Shown here piece by piece: positions 1 through 10,504 of a DNA stretch of 64,000 bases. Position 1 is the stretch's first letter; each line of letters begins with the position of its first letter. Origin of the DNA: Pedinophyceae sp. YPF-701 (Eukaryota > Chlorophyta > Pedinophyceae); contig CAJZHL010000021.1 in assembly GCA_916048055.1 (NCBI GenBank), positions 186,001-250,000 of the forward strand. The letters run 5' to 3'. Under the pieces are notes generated by a model. It was not told the origin of the DNA, made no database searches, and saw nothing but the letters and a program-made list of their open reading frames with translations. The translations under genes and the position numbers were made by a program.

Positions 1-1
1 C

Positions 2-322
2 GACGCGGTGGGGCGCGTGGGGTCGACGGGGCGGTCGAGCGGCCCGCATGTGCACTGGGGGGTGTATTGCAACGGGCGGGCGGTGAACCCGCTGTGCTGG
101 GCCGACGGGCGCGGGATGTCGCGGTGGATGGCGCGCGGCGCGCGGACGTGGCGGGAGGAGCCGCCGCTCGCGGTGGAGGACGCGTCGGCGGAGGGGGCGG
201 GGCGGGGGAGCGACGCAGCGGCGCAGGAGCGCTGGAGAGCGTCGCTGCTGGGGCTGGGCGTGGATGCGTCGGGGAAGGTCGAGGGGCGCACGGTGCTCGA
301 CTGGCCGATGTGGCTCATATAG
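2..322 (+). CDS. M23-family (LytM-like) metallopeptidase, C-terminal end, partial
   Basis: The frame enters from the left edge of the window, so the N-terminus is missing. It reads GSTGRSSGPHVHWGVY near its start. This is the hallmark second zinc-ligand motif (H-x-H) of M23/LytM endopeptidases, followed by the usual 'NP' turn (RAVNPL). About 70 further residues with no recognised domain follow to the stop at 320-322. M23 enzymes cleave peptidoglycan cross-links in bacteria. In algae such genes are known or suspected from plastid peptidoglycan metabolism or from transfer out of bacteria; which applies here cannot be told from this fragment. A large hairpin starts 20 bases after the stop and would lie in the 3' UTR. 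Confidence 0.75.
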   Translation, partial: DAVGRVGSTGRSSGPHVHWGVYCNGRAVNPLCWADGRGMSRWMARGARTWREEPPLAVEDASAEGAGRGSDAAAQERWRASLLGLGVDASGKVEGRTVLDWPMWLI

Positions 323-341
323 CGCGAGCGCTTCGCGTGCA

Positions 342-498
342 GAGGGCCTGGGGCCCGTTCGCGGTCGACCGCTTCGCCCACCAGCTCAACACCAAGCTGG
401 CAGCCTTCAACTTCAACTTCAACACCAAGTTGAAGGCTGCCAGCTTGGTGTTGAGCTGGTGAGCGAAGCGGTCGACCGCGAACGGACCCCAGGCCCTC
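342..498. repeat. Long near-perfect inverted repeat (70-bp arms, 17-bp loop)
   Basis: The left arm (342-411) and right arm (429-498) are reverse complements over 70 bases with two mismatches, both of which would form G-U pairs or wobbles in RNA. The loop (412-428) is TTCAACTTCAACACCAA. The element lies just after the M23 stop codon and before an AATAAA-like string at 603. It could be the 3' UTR hairpin of that gene, a microRNA-type precursor, or a small foldback (MITE-like) element. It creates spurious open frames on both strands, which are not genes. Confidence 0.95.
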
Positions 499-875
499 CG
501 CCGACCACCTGTCCCGGACCGACCCGCACTCCGAGGCCTGCCTGCCCGACGAGGCGCTCCGGGAGCTGCAGAGTAGTGCTTCGCGCGTCGCCAGTGACAC
601 GACAATAAAAGTTGTTGTTGCTTCAGTTCAGTTCACACAGTCCGCAACCTCTCCGCGGAGCCGCCACACTTTGACGCTTCACTTTGAGAAATCAGGTCTT
701 GCGTTGCTCGCTTGCTTCACCGCCTGCCCCGAGCCCCCTCGATCCGGCAGACCTCGATCCCGTCCTCGCGTCGCCGCCGCGAGAAAAGCAGCGGCGCGGC
801 GTCCACGTCCCGTGCAAGAACCTGTGCTGCCGCTATGCTATGCTTGCCAGCGCACGTGCTCTGTCCAGCGCGGCT
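499..875. other. Convergent intergenic region
   Basis: This lies between the hairpin and the 3' end of the mpaB-like gene on the opposite strand. It contains AATAAAAG at about 603, a possible polyadenylation signal for the plus-strand M23 gene. No gene is recognised. Confidence 0.5.
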
Positions 876-2204
876 TCACAGGTACTTCATCTCGCCGGCC
901 TCCTTCAGGCGGCCCGCGGGCACCCTGTCGGGCCCGAGCTCCGGGATGCGGTACCCGTCCTTGTATTTCAGGCACCCAAGACTCTTGTCGTGATACTGGT
1001 GGTAGAGTGGCTTCAAGAGGGCGAGCGCGGGGGCCGGCATGCCCGCGGGGAGGTCTCGCGGCGTGCGGTTCTTCGCCCAGCTGTCATCCGGGCGCGGGGG
1101 CACGAACACGCCCACGAACAGAGCCCGCAGCTGCGATGCAACACGAGCCATCGTTTGCCAATTGTTTGTGCGCTCTCCACTGACATGATCCGCGAGACGC
1201 GCCCCCGCCGCCAGCCGAGGCCAGCTCGCGCACAGGGCGCAGCAACGGGCTGCCGCGAACAACGGCCGCCGGGACGGAGAGAGCGGAGCGGCAGGAGTGT
1301 CATGTCACGCGTTGGTGGCCGTGCGTACCCGCAGCGCCATGGGGACGATGAAGTTGACGGGGAACAGCGCGCGCGGGTACCCGATGGCCTCCCGCAGGCG
1401 CTTGTCGCACAGCGCGTGCACGGCGGGCATCGCCAGCGGGCGCACCAGCCCGGGCATCGTCGACAGCAGGACGCGCACCGTCGCGTCGGCGCACGTGCGG
1501 TTCGAGTCCGCGTACGCGAAGTTCCGCTTCTCGTAGTCCTCCTGGAACGCGAGAAACCCCTCGTACGTGTCCGGGATGTTCTGTATGTTCATCGCTGCGC
1601 CGAACCGCCGCCAAAAGGTCACGACTGCGCGCTTTTCCACGGCCGTGCACGTCCGGAGCTCGTAGCGGCGGATCCACTCGATCGGCTGCGTGACGAAGAG
1701 CGCGAGCGTGAAGAGCATGTCCTCGTTGGTGATCGGCCAGCCCGCGTGAATGGCGTTGATGCGCTTGAGGGCGAGCTGCGCGCGCTCGGAGCCCATGCCG
1801 TGCTCGGTGGCCTCCCGGAGGAGCAGGTCCGTGTCGTCGTAGCGCCGCCCGGGGCACTGCGGGAAGTCCCCCTTCTCTGCACGCGGCAACGCGTAGCGTA
1901 GCGTAGGTGGGGTGTTGCGGGCGGCCCCAACGGCGCAGCGTGCACGGAAGCGCGCGGCGGACGGAGCTGACTGACCTAGGATGGAGCTGATGGACGGGGA
2001 TCCGAAGGTTCTGAACAGCGCGAACTCGAGCGCTCTGGTCGTGATGAGGGAGTGGTCCAAACTGCCCATCAGTCGGACCAGGCGGTCGGCCTGGTCGGGG
2101 TCGTCCGGGTCGAGCGAGTTGCGCAGCTTGCGGCGCCGCCGCCGGAGCGTCGCCACGGACAAACACCACCCCCCGAGCAGGGAGACCCACATCGGGGGGC
2201 CCAT
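876..2204 (-). CDS. mpaB-like (DUF2236) ER membrane-associated oxygenase family protein
   Basis: Three exons join in phase: 2204-1976, 1876-1329 and 1130-876, giving 343 residues. The N-terminus has a hydrophobic stretch (MWVSLLGGWCLSVATL) followed by an Arg-rich run, typical of an ER signal-anchor. The core matches the DUF2236/mpaB family of fungi and algae: a GWPITNEDMLFTLALFV block near residue 125 and an IEWIRRYE block follow in the order seen in ER-bound oxygenase mpaB. The family includes the fungal mycophenolate-pathway cleavage enzyme and is related to haem-dependent rubber oxygenase. The substrate here is unknown. Introns are 99 and 198 bp with GT-AG ends. The ATG at 2204 precedes the membrane segment directly and is a sound start. 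Confidence 0.8.
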
Positions 2205-2641
2205 GGCGCGTCTCTCAGCGCCCTCGCCGCGACTCCGATGCAGCGCACCCGCCTCACCGAGTCCTCAAGTCCCTATCTACCCTCTCGAGCGCAAGAATCC
2301 AACGGGACGGCCGTACACGCGGCCCGTGAGAGGGCCAGACACTCGCCGCGTGCAACCACCGCGGTGCCCGTGCGAGCAGCCCGGGAACTGACGTGGCTCG
2401 CGGCGATGCCCAGGCTGCCAGCGCTCGCGAGTGCTGCTGCTCTACCCGTGCGGCCGCGCTGATGACGCCCCCGCACGATGCGTGGACGTACGCCCCTCAC
2501 TGCACTCAGGCGACGCATGCGTCGGGACGCGCGGAGCGCTGCGCGCAGGTCGCCAGTCTCACATGCAAGCTGCGCGAGAGCGGTCGCGCCGCGCCCAGCC
2601 GCTGCCCCGCTCGCCCTCCACAGACACGTCGCGCGCGTGTT
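2205..2641. other. Intergenic region between two minus-strand genes
   Basis: This should contain the promoter of the mpaB-like gene and the 3' UTR of the bS16 gene. I see no coding signal or distinct element. Confidence 0.5.
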
Positions 2642-3123
2642 TCAGCCCGCGCGCTCGCTCCTGAGAATCTGCCGGATCTCCTCCCGCGACTTGTGCAGCA
2701 GGTCCGGCCGGTGGCGGTAGTACCCCTTCTGCGGGGGCTCCGGCAGCACCCCCGCTACGTGCAGGAGCCAGGCTACCCGGTCCGACGGCGTCGCTCCGCG
2801 CGCGAGCCAGTATCTGCGTGCACGACAAGATACATCGTCTACGTGAGACAACATCGGCGGGAAGAACCGGCCGGCGGAGGCGCGCTGCTGCTCGGCACGG
2901 GGCGCGCGGGCATCCCGCGGCAGCTCGCGCACCGCAACCGGTCGAACTTGATGCCCATCTGCCGGTTCCCGTCCGGTCCGATCTCGGGCTTGAAGTACCC
3001 GAGGATATCCATGTGGCGGCCCTGCACGGGCGCCTCCTTCTGCGCCACGAAGATCCTGTAAAAGGGCTTGTGTCGAAACCCTCCCCGCGCGAGGCGTATC
3101 CGCAGCGCGCCCGAGACGCCCAT
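2642..3123 (-). CDS. MRPS16: Small ribosomal subunit protein bS16, organellar (mitochondrial type)
   Basis: Two exons, 3123-2933 and 2813-2642, join in phase across a 119-bp GT-AG intron to give 120 residues. The protein starts GALRIRLARGGFRHKPFYRI and has the bS16 signatures: an LGYF-P block, 'G-I-K-F-D-R-L-R-Y-W-L' across the splice junction, and 'GATPSDRVAWLL' after it. A short basic C-terminal extension (about 30 residues) ends in RSERAG. bS16 is an early-binding 30S protein. There is little room for a cleavable presequence, which is common for mitochondrial bS16, whose own N-terminus directs import. The open frame continues upstream, but the first ATG is at 3123 and matches the family start. 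Confidence 0.9.
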
Positions 3124-3588
3124 GGCGCTACCGGTGCGACAGACACACAGCCGGCCCTCGCGACGCCGCACCCGCGCTGCGACCGCCGCCCGCCTTCGCG
3201 GCACCCAGTTTGTGTGCCCGCGACGCGCGCAGCACGAAGCGACCTACCGACGTGCCGTCCTCCGTCGTACACGCGATCGTCCGACGCGCAGCTGGCGGCG
3301 CCCACCGGGCCGCGCGCGCCATGACGCGCGGCGGCTCACCCCCCCACCGGCGCGCCTGACTCTTGCCCTGCACGCTGGCTGGCGGGCCAGGTCAGCTCAC
3401 CTCACGCCGCGCCCTTGCGCCTCCGCGACGGCTCGCTGCTTCATTCCGCAGGGCGGATTACGGGGAAAGCGGACAGAGCGCGGGCGCAGGGAGTGCGCGT
3501 TACGGACGAGAGCTACGGGACGCGGGACGGAGGGCGCTTGCTGGTGTTCGGACGGTGGGTGGCCCGGTGCGGGGCGTGGGGGGGCGCG
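3124..3588. promoter_or_regulatory. Divergent intergenic/promoter region
   Basis: This spacer of about 465 bp separates the bS16 gene (minus) from the membrane-protein gene (plus) and must hold both promoters. No TATA box or clear motif is visible. Confidence 0.4.
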
Positions 3589-4512
3589 ATGGCGCGGACG
3601 CGGACCAAGGTAGCTAGAGAGGAGGTTCCAGCTGATTCGGGGAGCGAGACGAGTCGTGGGGGCGGGGGGAGGACTCTGCGCGGCCCTGGAACCACTGCGG
3701 CTGTGGATGGGAGCAGGGACGAGTCAGGGCATATGCACGCGGTGACAGACCGGTCCCATCTGGAGAGCCTGGACTTCAGGAAGCTGCGACCGGAGAGCGG
3801 GGTGTGGGAGCAGCTGCAGCGGTCTCAGGTGCGCGCACAAGAGCTCAGCGCGTGCTGTCCGGCCCGGCGCGCGCGTGGGCCGCAGCGCTCCGGCGGCAGC
3901 AACCTCGCGGTCGCTAGATACGCATGTAGACGTGCTGCCGCGCCGCACCTCGCGGGCTACCGCGGCGCCGGCTGCCACGGCGGGGCACAGCAAGCCCGTC
4001 GTCGCTGCCGCACACGCCAGCGCCGTCGCTGCGGTTCGGTGCTGTACGTGCAGAGCGAAAGGATGACGTCCCGGCAGTCGATAGGCAGCTGGCTCCACAA
4101 GATATGGTTCAAGGCCAACGTGTTCCTGGCGCTGAACATGCTCGACGTATGGGAGCAGGTGCTGGTGTGGCTCCTGCTGCTCGCAGTGGCCTCGGCCTTC
4201 CTCCTCGCCGTGTACAAGAACGTCAACTACCTCGCCGGGTGCGCGCAGCCCCTTTCGTCAGACGCGCCGGCACCGTCTCTTGCGCTGTTGCGTCATGTTG
4301 CGCCAAGCGGTCCGTGCGCTGTCTCGCGCCGCAGGTGGCTCGAAGAAGCGAGCAGGCGGTGGCCGCTGCTGCGGCAGCACATCGTCAACGGCTCGGGCTC
4401 GTGGATGGATGAGCTGCGAGGTCTGCCGGCGCGACAGGCTGTGGTGGGCGGCGCCGTGGCGGCCGCCGTCGTCGCGCTGGCTGCGCAGCTGCTCCGCTAC
4501 GCCATAGCGTAA
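3589..4512 (+). CDS. Small membrane protein with a serine-palmitoyltransferase small-subunit-like segment
   Basis: Three exons (3589-3828, 4054-4238, 4335-4512) join in phase to give 200 residues. Residues 1-80 are polar with no recognised domain; a later in-frame ATG at 3732 is an alternative start. Exon 2 carries a W-x3-W-x-K-x-NV-x5-NMLD-x-WEQ block followed by a transmembrane helix. This closely follows the pattern of the plant/animal SPT small subunit (NV...YMLDWWE, then a helix), which stimulates ceramide-pathway SPT in the ER. Exon 3 adds a second C-terminal hydrophobic helix (about residues 180-198) ending in RYAIA. A canonical ssSPT is only 55-70 residues, so this is either a long, two-helix variant or an unrelated protein with a chance match. 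Confidence 0.6.
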   Translation: MARTRTKVAREEVPADSGSETSRGGGGRTLRGPGTTAAVDGSRDESGHMHAVTDRSHLESLDFRKLRPESGVWEQLQRSQVRAQELSACCPARRARGPQRSGGSNLAVARYACRRAAAPHLAGYRGAGCHGGAQQARRRCRTRQRRRCGSVLYVQSERMTSRQSIGSWLHKIWFKANVFLALNMLDVWEQVLVWLLLLAVASAFLLAVYKNVNYLAGCAQPLSSDAPAPSLALLRHVAPSGPCAVSRRRWLEEASRRWPLLRQHIVNGSGSWMDELRGLPARQAVVGGAVAAAVVALAAQLLRYAIA

Positions 4513-4825
4513 TGTAACATAGCGCGTCGCGAACGCCGCGGCCGGACGCCAAGATGAACCCACCGTTGCGCCGCTCCTGCCACTGTGTGCGCGCCAGTCG
4601 CCGCGAGTGACTCGGCGCCCGCGCTGCCGCCCACGAGCACGGCCACGTGCGCGGTCCGCGACGATGCACGCAGCAAGACACGAGCGCTGCTTTCCCCCTC
4701 TACCCAAACACAACAAAATAAAATAAAAACAAAACACTTTTAATTAGAAGTAAAAGTAAAAACCAGATGGGAACCTTCGATGCAAGTTGGCTCGGTCCCG
4801 CTTCTCCGCGCAAGCGTCACACGCG
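4513..4825. other. Convergent 3' region with AT-rich tract
   Basis: This lies between the stop codons of two convergent genes. Positions about 4706-4758 are strongly AT-rich (repeated AAATAAAAT/AAAACAAAA words), a sharp contrast with the roughly 70% GC surroundings. It probably serves poly(A)-site formation on both strands. Confidence 0.6.
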
Positions 4826-6724
4826 TCACCCCTGCGCCGCCGACGCCGCCAGCAGCGGCTCCAGGATCCCCTGCACCACGCACAGGTCCTCCTGCACGCG
4901 CACCTCCCGCAGCACCCCCTCCCTCAGCTTCCGCACCGCCGCGTCCACCTCCGCGCTCTGCCCCAGCACGGGCGCGTACACCTCGAGCACCCGCGCCGCC
5001 ACCTGCCCCAGCGTCCGCGTGTGCCGCGGGTCCGCCACGTGGCGCGCCAAAAAGTTGACGAGCGGAAGCAGCGCGTCCGCGTCGCGCCCGGCGATCGCGG
5101 CGCCGAGCGCCCCGCGGCGGGAGAGCTCGTCCAGCACCGCGGCCACCGTCTCCGGCCGCCCGCCCTGCAGCGCCGCCGTCAGCGCCTCGCGATGCCGGAA
5201 CCGCCGCAGAAGGCGGTCGAAGGACGACAGCCGCGCGCGGCGCTGCGCCGCGACGCGGAAGTCGTCCTCGCCGGCCTTCTCGCTCTGCCCGCGAATGAAG
5301 AAGCGAAAATTCCCCGCCGTCAGGCGCTGAGCGCCCCCGGGCCGCTCCGGCGGCGCGCTGCGTCCGCGCGGCGCCGCGGGCGGCAGCTCGCCGGGCTTCG
5401 GCACCCTGATGCGCGGCTTGATGCACAGCGTCCCGTCCGCCATCCCGACCGCGAGCGTCGACGCGCCCGGCGCCGCGCCGACCGCCGTCACGGGTGCGGG
5501 GAACCTCATGGCATGGGTCACTTTGAAAGTGTCGAGCTCGAACACCTTGACGTGGCCGTCCAGGCTGCCGGAGAGCAGCCGCGGGCCCGTGTTGCTGTCC
5601 GGACCCGCGCCGGGCACCAGACAGAGCGAGGAGACCGTCTTCTGGTGGTTGGCGAGGCGTTTGAGCAAGCGTCCGCCGCCGAGGACGTCCCACAAACACA
5701 CCGCGTTGCCGCCCGCGGACGCGAGGATCGCGCCGCCGGGGAGCCACGCGAGCGCCTCGACGGGGGCCCCTGCACGCGGGACGCCACGCCGGCGCGTCAG
5801 CGCCGCACAAGACAATCAAGAGACAGACGCAACAAGAGATATGGTTGCATGTTTGATGACCGCGAGCAATGAGTGCCGAGGCGGGCGCGCACCGTGGTCG
5901 ACGTTCAGCGTGCACTCCCGGCTGCGCACGTCCCACAGGCGGACGGTGTGGTCGTACGCGCCCGAGGCCCACATACTGTCGTCGCCAGGCCGCACCTCCG
6001 CCGCGCGCACGTAGTCGCCGTGCCCGTCGAGCCGGCACACCTGCGCGCCCTCGGTGATGTCCCACAGCCGCACCGTCACGTCGTCGCTCGCCGATAGCAC
6101 CTTGAGGCGGTCGGGCGAGAACCGCGTGCAGTGCACCGCGCGGCGGTGGCCCTTGAATTGCCGCAGGACGGAGCGGGACGCCGCGTCCATGAGCTGCACG
6201 ACGCCCTGCTCGCCGCCCGCGACGAGGAGCTTGCCGTCATCGCGGAATTTGCCACTGCGCGAACGTCGGGGCGCCAGAAGGGAAATTCGTGTCTTGCGCC
6301 GCTGGCCCGGAAGGCTGCTTCTCGCCCGCGGACGAGGCGCCGACGAGCAGCGCTTCGACAGCGCGGGCGGCGCGGAGCGCGAGCGTCGCGGCGCGAACGG
6401 AACGGAGCGGAACGGAGCGGAACGGAGCTCCGGAGCCGCGTTACCAAGCATGCACGCTCGTGTAGCAAGGTCGCCTTCTGGCAGCCATGTCTCGGCCGGA
6501 CGGGGGCGGTGGCGGCAAGGGAGGAGGGGCGCGCCTGTACGCCGTGTCCTGGAAGCGCGTGAACTGCCGAACGGGGGCTGCGGTGCGTGGGGAGTACACC
6601 AGCACGCGCACGCCGGCGGTGACGGCGAACAGGTGCGGGGCCTGGGGACAGAAGTCGATGTCCGAGACCGCTCCGAACTCCTTGTGCACCACGGGCGTCG
6701 CGAATTTCCGCCAGTACCGCCCCT
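4826..6724 (-). CDS. UTP15: UTP15, WD40 subunit of the U3 snoRNP/t-UTP complex (first exon not resolved)
   Basis: Exons 6724-6535, 6254-5893 and 5769-4826 join in phase to about 498 residues. A short 5' exon with the ATG must lie upstream, possibly ATG at about 6853. The first visible exon matches the UTP15 N-terminus (GRYWRKF...[12 protein letters not shown]). Several WD40 blades follow ([42 protein letters not shown]). The C-terminal part has the UTP15 C-domain ([20 protein letters not shown]-like [28 protein letters not shown]). UTP15 acts in the nucleolus in pre-18S rRNA transcription and processing. The first intron shown (6534-6255) starts with GC (TACAG|GCGCGC), restoring the expected 'DTAYSG-F-DGKLL' sequence. 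Confidence 0.92.
6395..6428. repeat. Short tandem repeat, 10-bp unit GGAACGGAGC
   Basis: About three head-to-tail copies of a 10-bp unit lie inside UTP15 intron 6534-6255. This is a simple sequence expansion with no coding role. Confidence 0.85.
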
Positions 6725-7751
6725 CTGCGCGCCGGACCGCACCAGGGATGCTCACAGGGCGAATGGGCGATCATGTCAAGCATTGCGCGTGAATCCATGT
6801 CCGCGGAACGACTCTGAGCACTATGATGCGTCCGCGCATCGCGAAGCCGCTGCATCAGCCGCTGTGAAGAGACCACACGGCGGGCGCCAACCCGCTCGCG
6901 GCAGCTCGTCCGGGGGCGCAGCGCGCGTGTCGACACCGGACCGCTCGTTCGCGCGGATGGAGGCGGATGACCGGACGTGCGCGCACGCGCGGCGCCTCGT
7001 CAGCGCGAGGGAGCGCGCTACGGGCGGTGCTTGCAGCCGCCGGTGCCGCCGAGGACGTGCCGGGGGCGCAGGGCGTGGAGCGACCCACCTGCGGTCTCGC
7101 GGATCGCACGCGCGGGGTACCGCTTTGGCTGGAGCTTTATATATTCGCCTGGAGTCTCCATTGTCCCTAGGTGCCTGCTATGGTTCAGACGCTCAGGCTA
7201 AGACGTGCTAGGGGCTTCAGCCCCGCGCGTACATCGCGCGGCCCTTCCGTTTCTCAATCTTCTAGATCAATGTGAACGAATTCGACGAGGTGAGGCTCGT
7301 TCGCCGCGAACGCAACGCGGTGGCGAGGCTACGAAGCTGCGTGTGCTACGAACAGCTCGTCGATCGTCCGCTCAGCTGCCACAGCTCTGTTTCCGGCCCG
7401 CTCTGACGCACCGCGCGCCCCCGCGGCCCTTCGTCGCGCCAGCGACTCGCGGCGAGCCCGACCCGTCCCTCCAGCCCGACTGACACCACTCCACACAAGT
7501 CAGACCGCAGCCGCAGGACGGCAGCCGCCGAGACGGATCCGCACACGCGGCGAAATGCCTCTGCGGGACTTCCAATGCCCCGGCGCCGCGTCGGGATCCG
7601 CTTACGACGATCGCATGGCATCACATCACGAGCCGTGCACCTTGCTCCGATGCCCGAGATCGCTGCATGCACCACGGCTACAGCCTCGACGCCGCGCGAA
7701 CCGGTCTACCCGTTCAGGTGCGAGACCCCCCCCCGCGTCCCTCCCGCCGTC
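6725..7751. other. Intergenic region, includes unresolved UTP15 5' exon
   Basis: This region must contain the UTP15 first exon and promoter plus the 3' UTR of the first RING-ARM gene. An ATG at about 6853 (minus) followed by a GT donor would give the needed phase-1 exon but is too short to be sure of. Nothing else is recognised. Confidence 0.4.
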
Positions 7752-9370
7752 TCACACAGCCGACTGCGCCTGCGCGCGCGCGTCGCGCTCCTCCTGCGCG
7801 ATCGCCCGCACGCGCACCCTCTCGATCTCGTTCTCCACCGTGCCCGTCATGCGCATCAGCACGAGCCCGCCGCCCAGCGCCCGCTGCGTCGACTTCTCGA
7901 CCGCGCGCACGAGACACTCCTCCAGCGCCATGTCAAGCTCCTGCTCCTGCCCGTACTCGATCCGCTCGTACCGCGCCCCGCCCGGGTGCATCAGGTTCTG
8001 CGCCGCGGACGCCAGCGCGCGCCACGCGGGCTCGCCGGCGGACCGCCGCAGCTGCCGGCGGATGGCGCGCTGCGCCTGCGCGCGGTGCGCGGCGTCGCGG
8101 CGCGACCCGGCCTTGCCCGCGGGCCCGAGGATGTTCCGCAGCGCCCCGCCGATCGCGATGCGCGAGCTGTCGGTCGTGCAGTTCAGGAGCGCCTTGCACA
8201 GCACTTCTGTCGTACCAATCTTGTTAAAGGCGTCGCGGCGCTCGCCCTCCCTGCCGCCGCGCGCCGTGACATTCGCGATCGCGGCCGCCGCGGCCGCGCA
8301 CGCGGGCTCGGTGGCGGCGGTGGCCGCCGCAGCGTGCAGCGCCTGCACCATGCCCGCCGCGACCGCGCCGTCGCGCCACGCGCCCTCGCCCATGCCGCTC
8401 TCGGCGTCGGTCGGCGCGCCGCCGCCGCCGCAGATCAGGAAGCTGAAGAGCCCGCCCTGGCGCCGCGGAACGGTCACGGCGCCGTGCGCGCTGTGCACGA
8501 GCGACGCCGCTGCGCCGGACAGGCAGATGCGCACGTTGTCGGAGCGCGTGGCGCCGAGCGCGGCCGCGACGGCCTCGTGGACGCCTTCGCGCAGGGCGCG
8601 GTTGCGGCGGGCGTGGGCTCCTGAGTCGTCGCCTGCCAGGAGCATGTCGACGGCAGTGCCGAGAGCGCAGATGGCAGCGTCGGAGGAGGAGGCAGAGAGG
8701 GCGGCGGCGAGGGCGGAGCACGCGCCGGCGTCCTGCAGGGGCGGGGGCAGGCGCAGGGGGCGGGTCTACGTGGCACGACACGCGCGAAACAGGAGTGGGT
8801 GCGCAGGTGTGGGAACAAAGATGGCAGCAGTCGCGACATTCGTGTTTCGGGGCTGAGTGCCGAGGCTAGCGGCGCGATAGAGCATGTCGAGGCGGCGCGG
8901 GCAAGATGATCAGGAAGGGTGAGAAAACCAGACACGGAAACGTATCTGAAAAGAATGAGAAGAGGATAACTCACCGCAGCCATCATCTGCCGCTGGAAGA
9001 AGCCCCCGGCCAGGTAGCTCGCGAGCGCGTTCCCCAGCTCCTCCCTCTGCCCGTCGCCCGTCGCCGCGCGCAGCTGCCCCACCAGCCGCGCCACGCCGGC
9101 GCCCTCGTCGCGCGACGACTCCCCCCCTCCAGACTCCCCCTCCGTTGGCCCGGGCAGCACGAGCTCCACGTGGACGGGGCCGCGGCACGTGGGGCACACC
9201 GCGGCCTCGCGCGCCCCGCGACGCGTCTGCATCAGCGCGTCCACGCACGGCGCGCAGAAGACATGTTGACAAGGGCCAATCTCCATGGGCGCCTTCACCG
9301 TGCCGGGCGCCGTGATCTGCTCGAGACAGATGTCGCACTCGCCCGCACGGGCGGAGTTCGCGCGCTCCAT
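7752..9370 (-). CDS. RING-finger protein with armadillo-like repeats (family member 1)
   Basis: Two exons (9370-8975 and 8732-7752) join in phase to give 458 residues. Residues 10-60 form a C3HC4 RING: CDICLEQI, then PCQHVFCAPCVDAL and CPTC. RINGs recruit E2 enzymes, so an E3 ubiquitin ligase role is likely by family. The rest is helical, Ala-rich and built from about 43-residue units with a 'G-x-x-G-x-RRDA' turn (GREGERRDAFNKIG, GKAGSRRDAAHRA), reminiscent of ARM/HEAT repeats. The C-terminus is an amphipathic helix rich in Glu/Arg. The gene heads a cluster of three related genes on the same strand. I cannot name an orthologue. Confidence 0.8.
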
Positions 9371-10504
9371 TGCGACGAGAGCGTGCGCGAGGGCTGGTCT
9401 GCACGCAGAGCGGGGGGTCAAGGCCGTCTCATGCCAGTAGCTAGCCGGCACGTGAGGCGGAGCCTCCCACGTGTGGCGCGTTCCGGGCGAGCCGCGGCGG
9501 TGCGATGGCGGCGCAGGGTATGCACGGAGCCGGGCGTGGCGGCCCGGGCCGCGGGGCGCCGCGGGGGCCGCGCGGACGGCGGACGAAACGGTGGCGAGAG
9601 CCGCGGCACCCTACGAGGCGGGATTCGGGCCGCAACGCGCACGATCGACACGCGTGGAGGCGCTGTGTGGTTGCAGAAGTGTGGTACGTCGCGCAGGGCG
9701 GGGATGGTTACCGTCAGCGCGCCTGGGTCGCGGGGAACGCGGCAGTGATGCTATGAGAGGACGCTCGCCCGGGAGGTCGGATGGCGTCGTGCGAGCGTGC
9801 GTGACGTGTGCGAGTGCGACTGCGTTGTGCCAAGGGCGCAGGAAGTGCGCGGCACCGTGGCCTTGCGGTGCCAAGGAGGCCTGTGGGGCCCGCGGGACGG
9901 ACGCCCCTGCTCTGATGAGGGATGTCCTGATGATGCACCGCGGGGTGCGCTGCCATTCGGCGATCCTCGACTGCCACGCTGCCCGCTGTCATAGGTCGAC
10001 AGCGTCCGCCCGAACCCGCGAAAACCAGCACGCGCTCGTCACCTGCGCGGCCGCGGAGACGGACGCTTCGTCGTCCGTGAATGAATGATGCGCTGTCTCC
10101 CGCGTCAGTGACGCGCCCTGTCCAGCGCGATGTCATCATACCCGCATGCACTCATGAACGTATGCAGCCGAGGTGGCCGCGACAAACGCGGCGTCGATGG
10201 GCAGACATCAACAGCCTGCACGCGAGCGCCGCGGACTCCGCCCTGGTGTCGTCCCCCGAGCGCACCGTGGCCGTAAGCGCCGACCAACCAACCCCCTGAG
10301 GTACAACAGCGCAGACTGTTACACTGGCGCAGCCGGCAGGCTACAGCCGTGCTCACGCGAGGTCAAAAATACACCCTTCGACGCCCCCTCTCCATCTACG
10401 ACCTACGCGGCCAGACGGGCGCTCGAGAGAGGCACAACACAGCGACGCAAGCTCCCGAACGCCCCCCGATCCACCGCGCAGACTCCCCCCCCTCCTCGCG
10501 ACGC
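9371..10504. other. Intergenic region between RING-ARM genes 1 and 2
   Basis: About 1.1 kb with no recognised coding sequence. It should include the promoter of family member 1 and the 3' UTR of member 2. The frames open here lack family similarity and splice support. Confidence 0.5.

Noticed and set aside
315-605. Open frames on both strands across the hairpin
   Set aside because: They are produced by the inverted repeat itself, which gives the same peptide in mirror; no family similarity.
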